The notes under the pieces were generated by a model, which was not told where the DNA came from, made no database searches, and saw only the letters and a list, made by a program, of their open reading frames with translations. A stretch of DNA of 64,000 nucleotides from UBA2705 sp963977105. GTDB lineage: Bacteria; Pseudomonadota; Alphaproteobacteria; Micavibrionales; Micavibrionaceae. This document shows, piece by piece, positions 52,717-61,445 of the stretch. A program made the translations under genes and the position numbers. The stretch covers positions 1,116,001 to 1,180,000 of the forward strand of contig CAXBNI010000001.1 in the NCBI GenBank assembly GCA_963977105.1, read 5' to 3'. Every line of letters starts with the position of its first letter. The stretch's first letter is position 1.

Positions 52717-52748
52717 AAAAAAAAAGCCCCGCAAATCTGCGAGGCTTT
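52717..52748 (-). terminator. Terminator/attenuator after rplL
   Basis: On the minus strand AAAGCCTCGCA and TGCGGGGCTTT form a stem with one A-C mismatch, followed by a run of nine T. It starts 34 bases after the rplL stop. Such partial terminators lower rpoBC expression relative to rplJL. Confidence 0.72.
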
Positions 52749-52782
52749 CTTCAATTTTTTAGCAAAGCTAAACTTAAGTAAA

Positions 52783-53154
52783 TTACTTAAGCTCGACTGT
52801 TGCACCTGCTTCTTCAAGTGTTTTCTTGACAGCTTCAGCTTCGGATTTGTCAACACCTTCTTTAACAGCTTTACCACCAGCTTCAACAAGATCTTTAGCT
52901 TCTTTCAAGCCTAGACCTGTGATGCTACGAACTTCTTTAATCACGTTGATTTTCTTATCGCCAGCAGCGACAAGAATAACGTCAAATTCTGTTTGCTCTT
53001 CAGCAGCAGGTGCAGCAGCACCAGCGGCAGCAACAGCAACAGGTGCAGCAGCGCTAACGCCCCACTTCTCTTCAAGAAGTGTAGCAAGCTCAGCAGCTTC
53101 CATTACAGAAAGTTCAGATAGTGTATCAACGATTTTGTTTAGATCAGCAGCCAT
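52783..53154 (-). CDS. rplL: 50S ribosomal protein L7/L12
   Basis: Multicopy stalk protein that recruits and stimulates translational GTPases. The 123 residues comprise the dimerising N-terminal domain (ADLNKIVDTLSELSVMEAAE), an Ala-rich hinge (APVAVAAAGAAAPAAEE) and the C-terminal domain with VIKEVRSITGLGLKEAKDLV and AVKKTLEEAGATVELK. It follows rplJ. The organism's rplK and rplA genes are not in this window. Confidence 0.98.
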   Translation of the reverse strand: MAADLNKIVDTLSELSVMEAAELATLLEEKWGVSAAAPVAVAAAGAAAPAAEEQTEFDVILVAAGDKKINVIKEVRSITGLGLKEAKDLVEAGGKAVKEGVDKSEAEAVKKTLEEAGATVELK

Positions 53155-53249
53155 AATAAATTCTCCTTTTTGACCAGTTTATCTTTAGTAAAACGTTTTA
53201 GTTATCGTCACATTATTTAAGAAAATAAAGCAGCGATAACCGTATTTCT

Positions 53250-53777
53250 TTATTCGCCTTTGGCAGCTTTCGCGCCAACGACACGTGCAAGCTGACCAGC
53301 AGGGGCTTGTAGTACGCCAGCAATTTTTGTTGCTGGAGCCTGTATAAGACCCACGATCTTGCCGCGCAACTCGTCCATGGATGGCATCTTAGAAAGAGCT
53401 TCTACGCCCGCAGCATCCAGAACGTTTACACCAAGTGCACCACCAAGGACAACCATCTTGTCGTTCTCCTTAGCAAAACCCTGAATTACTTTCGCAGCCG
53501 CAACTGGGTCGTTCGAAAACGCCATGCATACAGGACCAGAAAATAGTTCAGAAATACCTTCAAATTGCGAACCAACAATAGCGCGTTTCGCAAGTGAATT
53601 CTTTGTTACTTTAATTGTAACACCTTCCGCGCGACCGCTGCGGCGCAGTGTTGTCATTTGAGCAACTGTTAGACCAGCATAATGCGCAAGCATAATGCCT
53701 TCATTCGCGCCTTCACCTTCTCCAGTGAATACGTCTTTTAAAAAATCAAGCTCTTGAGCTTTCCGTGCGCGATCCAT
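53250..53777 (-). CDS. rplJ: 50S ribosomal protein L10
   Basis: Base of the L7/L12 stalk; its C-terminal helix binds L12 dimers. The 175 residues show HYAGLTVAQMTTLRR, the rRNA-binding VTKNSLAKRAIVGSQFEG and the C-terminal helix region ending ARVVGAKAAKGE. GCGGAGAAG precedes the ATG. The upstream leader holds a hairpin and a promoter, and in other bacteria L10 binds its own leader to repress the operon. Confidence 0.97.
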   Translation of the reverse strand: MDRARKAQELDFLKDVFTGEGEGANEGIMLAHYAGLTVAQMTTLRRSGRAEGVTIKVTKNSLAKRAIVGSQFEGISELFSGPVCMAFSNDPVAAAKVIQGFAKENDKMVVLGGALGVNVLDAAGVEALSKMPSMDELRGKIVGLIQAPATKIAGVLQAPAGQLARVVGAKAAKGE

Positions 53778-53857
53778 AAAATCTTCTCCGCGTTAAAAAA
53801 CAAAAAAAGGATACCGACCAACTACAGCCAATACCCATCCAAAAAATTTCCGAAACA

Positions 53858-53877
53858 AGGCGCTAATATTGGCGCCT
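53858..53877 (-). other. Hairpin in the rplJ leader (candidate L10 regulatory RNA)
   Basis: AGGCGC (53858-53863) and GCGCCT (53872-53877) form the base of a near-perfect palindrome around TAATATTG, within the 200-base rplJ leader. L10-binding leaders are widespread; the characteristic motif was not confirmed base by base. Confidence 0.4.
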
Positions 53878-53976
53878 CGTTGGTAAACTAATAACTTAAT
53901 ACCGTTTACCTATCTATGTAGGACTTATGATTGCTCTTCCGTGGCAAACACCTACAGTCTTGGACAGGACGTCGCA

Positions 53977-54006
53977 ATTACTAGGGCATAAAACACAGGG
54001 CGTCAA
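53977..54006 (-). promoter_or_regulatory. Promoter for rplJ-rplL(-rpoBC)
   Basis: Minus strand TTGACG (54001-54006), 17 to 18 base spacer, TAGTAA or AGTAAT (around 53977-53983). The -10 is imperfect. It would give a leader of about 190 bases before rplJ, and it overlaps the start of the divergent PLP-enzyme gene region. Confidence 0.42.
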
Positions 54007-54038
54007 GTGTTTTTATGCTTTTTCTGCAATGACGATTA

Positions 54039-54959
54039 ATGCGCCCTGCATTTACACTTGTCTTCTTCGGCAATATGGCTATGAGTAAAGATATGGAATT
54101 AGACACAGCGCACGCAGCATTACAACATATATATGGCCCCTTATGGATCAAGCGAGACGATTTGATTGACCCCATTATTGGCGGCAACAAATTCCGCAAG
54201 CTCAAATATAACATTGAAGCTGCCAAAACAGAGGGCAAAAATAGTCTGCTTACTTTTGGTGGTGCATACTCCAACCACATCCTTGCCACAGCGCGTGCAG
54301 GTCAGATTCATAATATGCCGACGACAGGTATTATACGCGGACATGCAGAGCACGGCCTTAGCCCCAGCTTAGAAAAAGCGCAAGACATGGGGATGACGCT
54401 CAACTTCACTTCGCGCGAAGAATATAAAGCCAGATATAGCCCTGATTATTTAAGCGCCCTACAAACAGCTTACCCTAGTGCCTATATCATCCCCGAAGGC
54501 GGGACCAACATCCACGCAACAAAAGGCATTGCGGAAATACGCGCAGAGCTGCCCGACGATATTGATGTTATTGCGACTGCCTGCGGTAGTGGCGGCACGT
54601 TAGCTGGGATGATTACCGCCTATGCCGATACGCCGCAAATCACCTTGCTCGGCTTCTCCGTCTTAAAAGGGGAAGACCAACTGACACAGACCATACAAAC
54701 CCTGCTAGATAAGAGCGGCGTGACACCGCTTTGCAAATGGCAAGTCATCACAGGGCATCATTTTGGCGGCTACGCCAAAGCACCGCTCACATTAAAAACC
54801 TATATAAAAGAATTTCACGCTCGCCATAACACCCCGCTAGATTACGTCTATACAGGAAAAATGATGTTTGGCTTTGAAGCGTGGCTAAAAGATCACTCGG
54901 GAATTAAAAAGGCCGTCGCCCTCCATACAGGCGGGCTATTTACCGCCGCCGTACCATAA
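54039..54959 (+). CDS. PLP-dependent D-cysteine desulfhydrase / ACC deaminase family enzyme
   Basis: Tryptophan synthase beta-like PLP fold. WIKRDDLIDPIIGGNKFRKL carries the PLP-binding lysine (Lys51 in this frame), followed by LTFGGAYSNHILATARAG, PEGGTNIHATKGIAEIRAE, and TACGSGGTLAGMI (phosphate-binding glycine loop). Family members are D-cysteine desulfhydrase, ACC deaminase and L-cysteate sulfo-lyase; the residues for telling them apart were not resolved. The start is uncertain: ATG 54039 or 54081, neither with a good Shine-Dalgarno. Cytosolic. Confidence 0.85.
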   Translation: MRPAFTLVFFGNMAMSKDMELDTAHAALQHIYGPLWIKRDDLIDPIIGGNKFRKLKYNIEAAKTEGKNSLLTFGGAYSNHILATARAGQIHNMPTTGIIRGHAEHGLSPSLEKAQDMGMTLNFTSREEYKARYSPDYLSALQTAYPSAYIIPEGGTNIHATKGIAEIRAELPDDIDVIATACGSGGTLAGMITAYADTPQITLLGFSVLKGEDQLTQTIQTLLDKSGVTPLCKWQVITGHHFGGYAKAPLTLKTYIKEFHARHNTPLDYVYTGKMMFGFEAWLKDHSGIKKAVALHTGGLFTAAVP

Positions 54960-54968
54960 GGGCCGCCA

Positions 54969-55178
54969 TTAAGGCCGCCCATCTGCGCGATAAAATGCAA
55001 ACAATTCATGCGCACGGCTTAAGTCGCTTTGAGGCAGGCTTGATTTGGCCTCATAGGCCTCCACTACATTGTTCAATAGCGTACGCTGAATCACCTCAAG
55101 CCCCTCAACCAAGGCGATAACGCGCGCGGCGGCATCATGGTCAAATCGTGACGGTGTCACATAAATCATTTCTGTCAT
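54969..55178 (-). CDS. Hypothetical protein, 69 residues
   Basis: Small soluble protein, not recognised. The start ATG 55178 has GGAG seven bases upstream. It reads TEMIYVTPSRFDHDAAARVI then an all-helical part (EVIQRTLLNNVVEAYEAKSS). It follows the 101-residue unknown gene in the same direction with about 20 bases between, so the two form a small operon. Confidence 0.6.
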   Translation of the reverse strand: MTEMIYVTPSRFDHDAAARVIALVEGLEVIQRTLLNNVVEAYEAKSSLPQSDLSRAHELFAFYRADGRP

Positions 55179-55197
55179 TGTCGTCTCCATCCTCACG

Positions 55198-55503
55198 TTA
55201 ACCGTTATTTTCTAAGTTATTCGAAGGTGCCGCACTTTGGTCTTTTGCATGCTCGCGTTGATATATCAGCTGTTCGGCCTGTGCTATTTTATGTGCAATT
55301 GTGCTATTTGATTGTAGCTTGCCCGTTTCAGAAGAAAACCCACCACCGACAACAACATCGCAAAAGAACTTTGTCGTATCTGGCCCCAGCTTAATAAAAG
55401 GCACTTCCTTATTTAAATTCACCGTCATGTGCTGATTAAAATTGCACGTCGCCGCCGCCGATGGCGTAAAATCCGCATCGGAAAGCATTGCCGCCGCTTG
55501 CAT
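55198..55503 (-). CDS. Hypothetical protein, 101 residues
   Basis: Not recognised. Soluble, no signal peptide, no membrane segment. It contains a stretch with possible beta character (HMTVNLNKEVPFIKLGPDTT and KFFCDVVVGGGFSSETGKLQ) and a Gln/Asn-rich C-terminus. The start at 55503 has no Shine-Dalgarno and is the only one in this frame after an upstream stop. Upstream partner of the 69-residue gene. Confidence 0.55.
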   Translation of the reverse strand: MQAAAMLSDADFTPSAAATCNFNQHMTVNLNKEVPFIKLGPDTTKFFCDVVVGGGFSSETGKLQSNSTIAHKIAQAEQLIYQREHAKDQSAAPSNNLENNG

Positions 55504-55548
55504 TAAGTCAGGATCATGGACAAATCTTTAAATATTGCTTAATCACAA

Positions 55549-55576
55549 AAAAGACCGCAATGCAGCGGCCTTTCTT
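55549..55576 (-). terminator. Terminator after the 2OG oxygenase gene
   Basis: On the minus strand AAGGCCGC and GCGGTCTT pair (one G-U) around TGCATT, followed by a T-rich stretch ending TTTTTTG. It lies about 30 bases after the oxygenase stop, before the unknown gene at 55503. Confidence 0.65.
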
Positions 55577-55602
55577 ATAATGCGCATAGATTAAGGGCAA
55601 GA

Positions 55603-56640
55603 TTATGGCTGAGGGTGCTGCCTATCAATCTTACTCTTTAATTTATCATTTTCTTCTGAATAACCACGCGTGCCGATTTCAGCTAACGCTTTGGCGCGAA
55701 TTGCGTAAGGGAAATTGTTTTGCCCTGTTTGTGCGACCAATTCTGGTAAAGGGGCAACCACCGTATCAAGGCGTGAGCCCCCGAACCAAGGGTTCGCATA
55801 GCGCGGCTTTTGGCGCTCAGCTAAATCATCAGGCATTTTTACACGGTGCGGTGCGGCGCGATAAAAACCGTTTGAGAATATCTCAAGCTGCAAACCGCCA
55901 TTACTAATCCATTCACCTTGCTGCGTTTCTAACGCGTGCCATGTCCCTTGTTCATCTTGCACTTCCAACCCATTTTCAGCGCGGAGCAATGTTAAAAGCC
56001 CACGGTCTTGGTGCGTGTCAATCCGCATTGCGCCCGGCGTTGGATTTTGGCATGGAGGGTAATACAAGTCACGCTGTGCGTGATGGCCGCCATCAACATA
56101 CTGCGCAATTGATTGCTGCTGTACATCAAGATAAAGAGCAATGCCCTCCAAGACGCGTTTCGCGATATTCTGCCGCGCCATCATCAAATCAAGAATCGCG
56201 TCCGCATAGCCGGGAACATAGCTATCAATATGCCTGCCAGTATCTTTGTTCATCAATACATTTTGCGAGACCTGATTAAAAGCACGGCCTAAGCCCTGCT
56301 CTAACATAAAATAAGTTTTTTCATCTGGGATAGCGCCTTTTTTGCGGCGCTTAGCGGCAGTATTAAGGCCTTTATAGCCCATTTGCTCGACATCAGAGAC
56401 AAAGCCCTTTTTGACATCTTCTGGCAGTGCGTGAAACAATTGCGCTTTGGCAAAATGCGCATCTTCCAATGCTTTTACCTCTGGCGTTAGCGCCCAGCGG
56501 CAAAAACCATTTGCGCTGGTCAGCGGACCAAATTCGTTTTTTGCGAAAGCGGTAAAATCTGTATCATTTGTGTTTAAAAGACGCGCCATATCAAATACCG
56601 GCACATAATCCAAAGCACGTTTCCCTGAAGCATTATTCAT
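55603..56640 (-). CDS. 2-oxoglutarate/Fe(II)-dependent oxygenase (isopenicillin N synthase-like)
   Basis: Jelly-roll oxygenase of the isopenicillin N synthase / plant-type superfamily: N-terminal DIOX_N region (DYVPVFDMARLLNTNDTDFT onward, with PEDVKKGFVSDVEQMGYKG), and the catalytic 2-His-1-carboxylate set His210, Asp212 (IDTHQDRGLLTLL) and His265 (APHRV). An arginine at 280 (KPRYAN) is in the 2OG-anchoring region. 345 residues. The substrate is unknown; related bacterial proteins act on amino acids or small acids. No biosynthetic neighbours. Confidence 0.85.
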   Translation of the reverse strand: MNNASGKRALDYVPVFDMARLLNTNDTDFTAFAKNEFGPLTSANGFCRWALTPEVKALEDAHFAKAQLFHALPEDVKKGFVSDVEQMGYKGLNTAAKRRKKGAIPDEKTYFMLEQGLGRAFNQVSQNVLMNKDTGRHIDSYVPGYADAILDLMMARQNIAKRVLEGIALYLDVQQQSIAQYVDGGHHAQRDLYYPPCQNPTPGAMRIDTHQDRGLLTLLRAENGLEVQDEQGTWHALETQQGEWISNGGLQLEIFSNGFYRAAPHRVKMPDDLAERQKPRYANPWFGGSRLDTVVAPLPELVAQTGQNNFPYAIRAKALAEIGTRGYSEENDKLKSKIDRQHPQP

Positions 56641-56921
56641 AACTTCTCCCGTGAATATTTATTCTTTTTATATATGAATTATGTTTATTGATAACGACAA
56701 AGTGAAAAACTTGCAATAGTCTGGCGAAAAAAATCCACCAATTGATAAAAAAAACTAGCCAAAAGAAATTGAATAGACTATTACTTAAACAAATATTCCC
56801 CAAAAATGACTAGACTATAAAACTTGGCCGCTTGGTCAGAACACGAACTCTACCTAAAAGTCAGACTGGTTAAAGTTATATTGGGACACTGAAAACGATT
56901 GCATCTATAAGGACAAAGAAT
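56641..56921 (+). other. Promoter region upstream of secE; no gene seen
   Basis: 281 bases. AT-rich with several weak -10-like hexamers (for example TATAAA at 56816-56821 and TATATT at 56878-56883) and no clear -35. No tRNA-Trp, which often precedes secE in other bacteria, was found. Confidence 0.35.
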
Positions 56922-57119
56922 ATGGCTGGCTTTAACCCTGCTGAATATATCCGTCAAGTACGTAGCGAAGTACGCAAAGTATCTTGGCCGACCCGCAAAG
57001 AAACGACATCAAGCACAATTGCCGTGTTTATTATGGTCGCGATTGCGTCAGTATTCCTCTTCCTCGCTGATTTTTTCATGGCGAATATCGTTCAATTTAT
57101 TTTAGGCCTCGGGGCATAA
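56922..57119 (+). CDS. secE: Protein translocase subunit SecE
   Basis: Essential clamp of the SecYEG channel. The 65 residues have a cytoplasmic amphipathic helix with KVSWPTRKET (the conserved W-P-T-R motif) and one transmembrane segment (IAVFIMVAIASVFLFLADFF). A short, one-span SecE is typical outside the gamma-proteobacteria. It is 39 bases ahead of nusG, the usual pair. Confidence 0.96.
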   Translation: MAGFNPAEYIRQVRSEVRKVSWPTRKETTSSTIAVFIMVAIASVFLFLADFFMANIVQFILGLGA

Positions 57120-57158
57120 ACTAATAACTCAATAAAAGTTTTAAAAAGGAACAAAATT

Positions 57159-57689
57159 ATGGCTGCTCGTTGGTATGTTGTACATGTCTATTCTGGTTTC
57201 GAAAACCGCGTCAAAGAAACCATCCAGGAAAAAGCTGAGAAGCAAGGCCTAGCGGCTGCGATTCACGAAGTACTTGTCCCAATGGAAGAAGTTGTCGAAA
57301 TCAAACGCGGTCAGCGCGTTAATGCAGAGCGCAAATATTTCCCAGGTTATGTGCTTGCAAAGCTCGACCTGAGTGATGAAGTTTGGCACCTTGTAAAAGA
57401 CACACCAAAAGTTACTGGATTTTTGGGCGCAGGCAACAAGCCGACACCAATTTCCAACAAAGAGGCTGAACGCCTTATCAAGCAAATCCAAGAAGGCGTC
57501 GACAGCCCTCGCCCAACAATAACCTTCGATATTGGCGAAGAAGTTAAGGTTATTGACGGTCCGTTCGCTTCATTCAACGGTATGGTTGAAGAAGTCGACG
57601 AAGATAAAGCACGCGTTAAAGTCTCTGTTTCAATCTTCGGTCGCTCGACACCAGTTGAACTGGAATACTCACAAGTTGAGAAAAGCTAA
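57159..57689 (+). CDS. nusG: Transcription termination/antitermination protein NusG
   Basis: Binds RNA polymerase and couples transcription to Rho and ribosomes. The NGN domain starts RWYVVHVYSGFENRVKETIQ and contains KYFPGYVLAKLDLSDEVWHL; the KOW domain is VKVIDGPFASFNGMVEEVD (around residues 128-146). 176 residues. rplK and rplA, which almost always follow, are not here; instead a terminator and a double-RNB gene follow. Confidence 0.98.
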   Translation: MAARWYVVHVYSGFENRVKETIQEKAEKQGLAAAIHEVLVPMEEVVEIKRGQRVNAERKYFPGYVLAKLDLSDEVWHLVKDTPKVTGFLGAGNKPTPISNKEAERLIKQIQEGVDSPRPTITFDIGEEVKVIDGPFASFNGMVEEVDEDKARVKVSVSIFGRSTPVELEYSQVEKS

Positions 57690-57720
57690 TCCCCCCATTA
57701 TTACAATGGCAAAGATATTT

Positions 57721-57750
57721 AAAGAGCGCCCTATTTGGGCGCTCTTTTTT
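57721..57750 (+). terminator. Strong terminator after nusG
   Basis: AAAGAGCGCCC (57721-57731) and GGGCGCTCTTT (57737-57747) form a perfect 11-pair stem with a five-base loop and end in six T. It ends the secE-nusG transcript. Confidence 0.88.
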
Positions 57751-57872
57751 ATTGCTTCGCACCATAGCAGCCATGCGCTTACCCATAAAATTAGTCCTTG
57801 CCAAAACGCCGTTAATTATGTTAACTTCAGCGATCTTAAAAAAATTATAAGCAACCGGCAAGGATTTATGCA

Positions 57873-60800
57873 ATGGCGAAAACCATCACTCAGGCGGCAT
57901 TATGGGACTATTTAAGCCTACGTAATACAGGCGAAGAAATTGCGTTTCAAGACGTATTGAACCATTTTGAACTGAGTGAGACGCAGGATAACTTTAGCGC
58001 CGAAAAACAGACGTTGCTAAACGCCTTAACAAAACTCGAAAATGCGGGCGCATTGGTTGCATCTGGCGTATCAGCACCGAAGATTCATTTACAAGACCAG
58101 CTTCCTGTTGAAATTGACCTGAAATTTAACGTTCCTAAACAGGCCGGCAAACCGCCAAGCGTTGTTCTGCATGACCGCAGCCTTGTAAACAAAAAAGCCG
58201 CAGGCAAGAAATTCAAAGCCGTGCAAATTAAATTAAACAGCGAGCTCAGCGTTGCCGAACTACGCCAGATTGAAAAAGCCAGCGCTTATATATATCGCGC
58301 GAATGATGGCAGCTATATTGCCGACATTAAAGACATCATTACCCGCCGCATCGATAAAAGCCAGAGCGTCAAAGCTGAACAAGACACCCTCATCAAAGCA
58401 AGCAATGCCGCTAGTAAATCTAGCGTTGCGATAGAAGTGCTTGATGAAATGGGCATTTCACACAGCTTTCCACAAAACGTGCTTGATGAAGCCGACAAAT
58501 TATTAGCCGCAGGCGTTGATAGCGAAAAGCTCCTTAGCGACCCAAGCCGTAAAGACCTACGCCATATACCTTTTGTAACCATTGATGGCGAACGCACTAA
58601 AATCCGCGATGATGCTGTTTATGCAGAAGATGATAGTGACCCTGAAAATGCAGGCGGCCACATTTTATGGGTGGCCTTAGCGGACGTTTCACATTACATC
58701 ACACCAGATAGCGCATTAGACGCCGAAGCAAAGAAACGCGGCGCGACATTATACGTCCCGCGCTTAACAGTACCGATGTTCCCTCAGGCACTGGCAGAAA
58801 ATCTATTTTCATTAGAGGCTTATAAAGACCGCGCATGTATTGCCTATGAGCTTAAAGTCAGCGCCGATGGCGAAATTTTGAACAGCGAAATGCATAAAGG
58901 CCTGATGAATTCAAAGGCAGCGCTTAACCACGATCAACTGAGCCATACAATTATTGGCAATGCAGATAAAGTTACTCGTCCGTTAAAAGACACCGTGATT
59001 ACGCCGCTTATTGCCGTCACTAAATCTTTAGAGAAAAACAGCGCATTACGCGGGGTTGTCGAACATAGCCGTGCAGAAATTTCATCTAATGAAGAGTTTA
59101 CAGCGCTGCCACATGCGATTGTGCGCTATGCCATGCAAGCCGTGCAAAGCGTCGCAGGTGACAAACTTGCGCAAAGCGACAAAGCCGGCATTTTTCGCAT
59201 TCAGCCGACGCCATATAAAATCAGCGAAGACGCGCTTGAAGCCGTCAAAGCTTACGGCCTGATCGGTGATGATGAAGAGCTGCAAGCTCAAGACATTACA
59301 AGCGCACGTTTAAACGCGATGTTCGAAGCCGCCCGTGCTCTTGATGACCCACGCGGCGCGCAAAAAGCCGTTGCTGGCTTACTGCCAAAATCAAAATTCT
59401 CAACTAATAATATTGGGCATTTTTCCCTCGCGGTAGATGCCTATGCCCCGCTAACATCACCGATACGTGATTACACGCATATCCTGACCAGTCGCAGGCT
59501 GAAATCAGAATTTAGCCTCAATGCAGGCCACGCGGCGCGGATTGATTTTTCTACATTGGATAAAGACCTTGAAAATCTATCGCAAACCGCCTTCCGCGCA
59601 AAATCAGCTTTTGCAAAAATTGAACAGCGCCAAAATGCGTCTGGCCAGTTTAACGCAGCCGCATTTAAACAAGCCATGCACAGCGCCAACAGCCTTGGCG
59701 GTTTGTTTGACAATCAAGACATTGAAAGCGCAATATTAAAACAAATGGGCATTCCTGTTGATTTCCCGGATGCTGTCCGCGCCGAAATCGACTCGATTAT
59801 GGCGACCCAGTCCAATCCAGAAGACTTGTTAAAAGACCCTAGCCGTGAAGACTTAACCGAAATTCCATTCGTCACCATTGATGGCGAGGACGCACGCGAT
59901 TTTGATGATGCCGTACACGCATATCCGGATAATGACCCGAAGAACAAGGGCGGTCACGTCCTTTGGGTTGCGATTGCCGATGTCTCCCATTACGTTAAAA
60001 CAGGTTCCGCGCTTGATTTAGAAGCACGCAATCGTGGTAATTCCGTTTACTTACCTAAACGCGTTGTCCCGATGTTACCAGAAGAGCTTTCAAACGGGCT
60101 CTGCTCATTACGCCCAGATGAGCACCGCGCCTGCATGGCCTATAAAATTCAAATTAATAAAAAAGGCCGCATCATAGACCGCAGCCTTCACCAAGGGGTC
60201 ATGAAATCACGCGCACGCCTTACCTATAACCAGGTTATGGATGGCATGGAAGGCAATGCTGACGAACACGTTGCGCCAATCTATGACACCTTGCTTAAAC
60301 CGCTTACAGATTGTTATAAACTCTTAAAAGATGCGTCAATAGAGCGCGGCGCCATGACATTTGGCCTTGAACAGCTTTCTATCCATGTATTAGGCGATGA
60401 TGACAGACCCGAGTTTCGAGAAATCACAGAGGACGATTCGCACAGCTTGATCGCGGAAAGCATGATCGCCACCAATATGTGCGCCGCGATGGATCAAAAA
60501 ACATGTTCCAATGGTATTTACCGCGTCCATGATGACCCCAGCGCAGGTAACATCGAAGCGTTAGAAACATTAAAAATGTTAAACGTCATTACCCACACGG
60601 AATTTCTTAACGGCATTGATAAAAGCCCAAAGGGTATTCAGACCTTGATTGATAAAGCCAATGCATGTAGCGACCCTGAACTAGGTAAGCACATGATTGT
60701 GCGCTTGCAATCTGCTGCAAAATACACGACGGATAATATCGGTCATTTCGGCCTGCAAATTAAGCCGAGCGTGGGCTATTCGCATTTCACATCGCCTATT

Positions 60801-61328
60801 CGCCGCTATCCCGATTTATTGGTGCATCGTAATGTCAAAGATAAGTTTAATATGGCGCAAGGCATGATGCCAGGCGCGCTCAGAAGAGAGCTTGAAACGA
60901 TCCTCGAACATTGTTCAGAAACTGAACGCCGCGCTGATCGCGCATCAAAACAAGTCGCCGATCAATATTGCCTGCGTTATTTGAACAAATTAGATGGGCA
61001 GCTTTTGAATGCAAAAATTATCCGGGTCAGTGAAGATGGCTTAAAAATACGCCTGAGCGAGCTTGATTTAGAAACCGTCATCAACATCGACCAACTACCA
61101 AAAGGCGAGTATAGCGTTGATAGCAAACAAAATGCGCTGGTCAATGAAGATACAGGGCATGTTTTCCCTGCAGGCTATACGGTAAATGTTATGGTGTCGC
61201 AGAATAATGACAGTGAATTTGGCATGCCAAAATTCCATATTGCGAACCCAGACCACCTGCTTTCTAAAAATTTGCAAGCGACACAAAAAACGCCGCCAGC
61301 AGAGAGAAATGCCCCCAAAGCGCCATAA
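57873..61328 (+). CDS. Giant RNase R-like protein with two RNB domains, the first degenerate
   Basis: 1151 residues. Residues 1-180 hold an N-terminal winged-helix and cold-shock-like region as in RNase R. Two copies of a module of about 400 residues follow, each starting with a similar block (MGI, then FP, V and DPSR near 190-230 and 625-660, then IPFVTIDG). Copy 1 (184-590) reads VTIDGERTKIRDDAV: aspartates 238, 246 and 247 remain but the second catalytic Asp is Ile244 and the conserved Phe is Arg245; its SPIRRY equivalent is SPIRDY (Asp533). Copy 2 (615-1035) has VTIDGEDARDFDDAV (Asp670, 676, 678, 679) and SPIRRYPDLLVHR and looks active. A C-terminal S1-like domain covers about 1040-1120. 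The other RNase R (20987) is normal. The role is unknown. Confidence 0.85.
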   Translation: MAKTITQAALWDYLSLRNTGEEIAFQDVLNHFELSETQDNFSAEKQTLLNALTKLENAGALVASGVSAPKIHLQDQLPVEIDLKFNVPKQAGKPPSVVLHDRSLVNKKAAGKKFKAVQIKLNSELSVAELRQIEKASAYIYRANDGSYIADIKDIITRRIDKSQSVKAEQDTLIKASNAASKSSVAIEVLDEMGISHSFPQNVLDEADKLLAAGVDSEKLLSDPSRKDLRHIPFVTIDGERTKIRDDAVYAEDDSDPENAGGHILWVALADVSHYITPDSALDAEAKKRGATLYVPRLTVPMFPQALAENLFSLEAYKDRACIAYELKVSADGEILNSEMHKGLMNSKAALNHDQLSHTIIGNADKVTRPLKDTVITPLIAVTKSLEKNSALRGVVEHSRAEISSNEEFTALPHAIVRYAMQAVQSVAGDKLAQSDKAGIFRIQPTPYKISEDALEAVKAYGLIGDDEELQAQDITSARLNAMFEAARALDDPRGAQKAVAGLLPKSKFSTNNIGHFSLAVDAYAPLTSPIRDYTHILTSRRLKSEFSLNAGHAARIDFSTLDKDLENLSQTAFRAKSAFAKIEQRQNASGQFNAAAFKQAMHSANSLGGLFDNQDIESAILKQMGIPVDFPDAVRAEIDSIMATQSNPEDLLKDPSREDLTEIPFVTIDGEDARDFDDAVHAYPDNDPKNKGGHVLWVAIADVSHYVKTGSALDLEARNRGNSVYLPKRVVPMLPEELSNGLCSLRPDEHRACMAYKIQINKKGRIIDRSLHQGVMKSRARLTYNQVMDGMEGNADEHVAPIYDTLLKPLTDCYKLLKDASIERGAMTFGLEQLSIHVLGDDDRPEFREITEDDSHSLIAESMIATNMCAAMDQKTCSNGIYRVHDDPSAGNIEALETLKMLNVITHTEFLNGIDKSPKGIQTLIDKANACSDPELGKHMIVRLQSAAKYTTDNIGHFGLQIKPSVGYSHFTSPIRRYPDLLVHRNVKDKFNMAQGMMPGALRRELETILEHCSETERRADRASKQVADQYCLRYLNKLDGQLLNAKIIRVSEDGLKIRLSELDLETVINIDQLPKGEYSVDSKQNALVNEDTGHVFPAGYTVNVMVSQNNDSEFGMPKFHIANPDHLLSKNLQATQKTPPAERNAPKAP

Positions 61329-61445
61329 TAGACCACAATCTCGCATATTAAAGCTTTGCGGCGTCGTTTTTCCTTGAAAAACACGCCGAAACGCGCTTAC
61401 TTTAAGACGTTATAAAATATCGTTTTATTAAGGACTGCGGATCAA

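Larger units (their letters stand above)
52306..52782 (-). other. rplL-rpoB spacer, 477 bases, no gene
   Basis: No convincing gene is seen. It holds, from the rplL side, an attenuator-like hairpin (52717-52748), a nine-pair hairpin (52632-52657), two DnaA-box matches (52572-52627) and a candidate rpoBC promoter (52500-52528). These are listed separately. Confidence 0.55.

Noticed and set aside
53858..53877. Calling the rplJ-leader palindrome a terminator
   Set aside because: No T-run follows on the minus strand; kept as a leader hairpin only.
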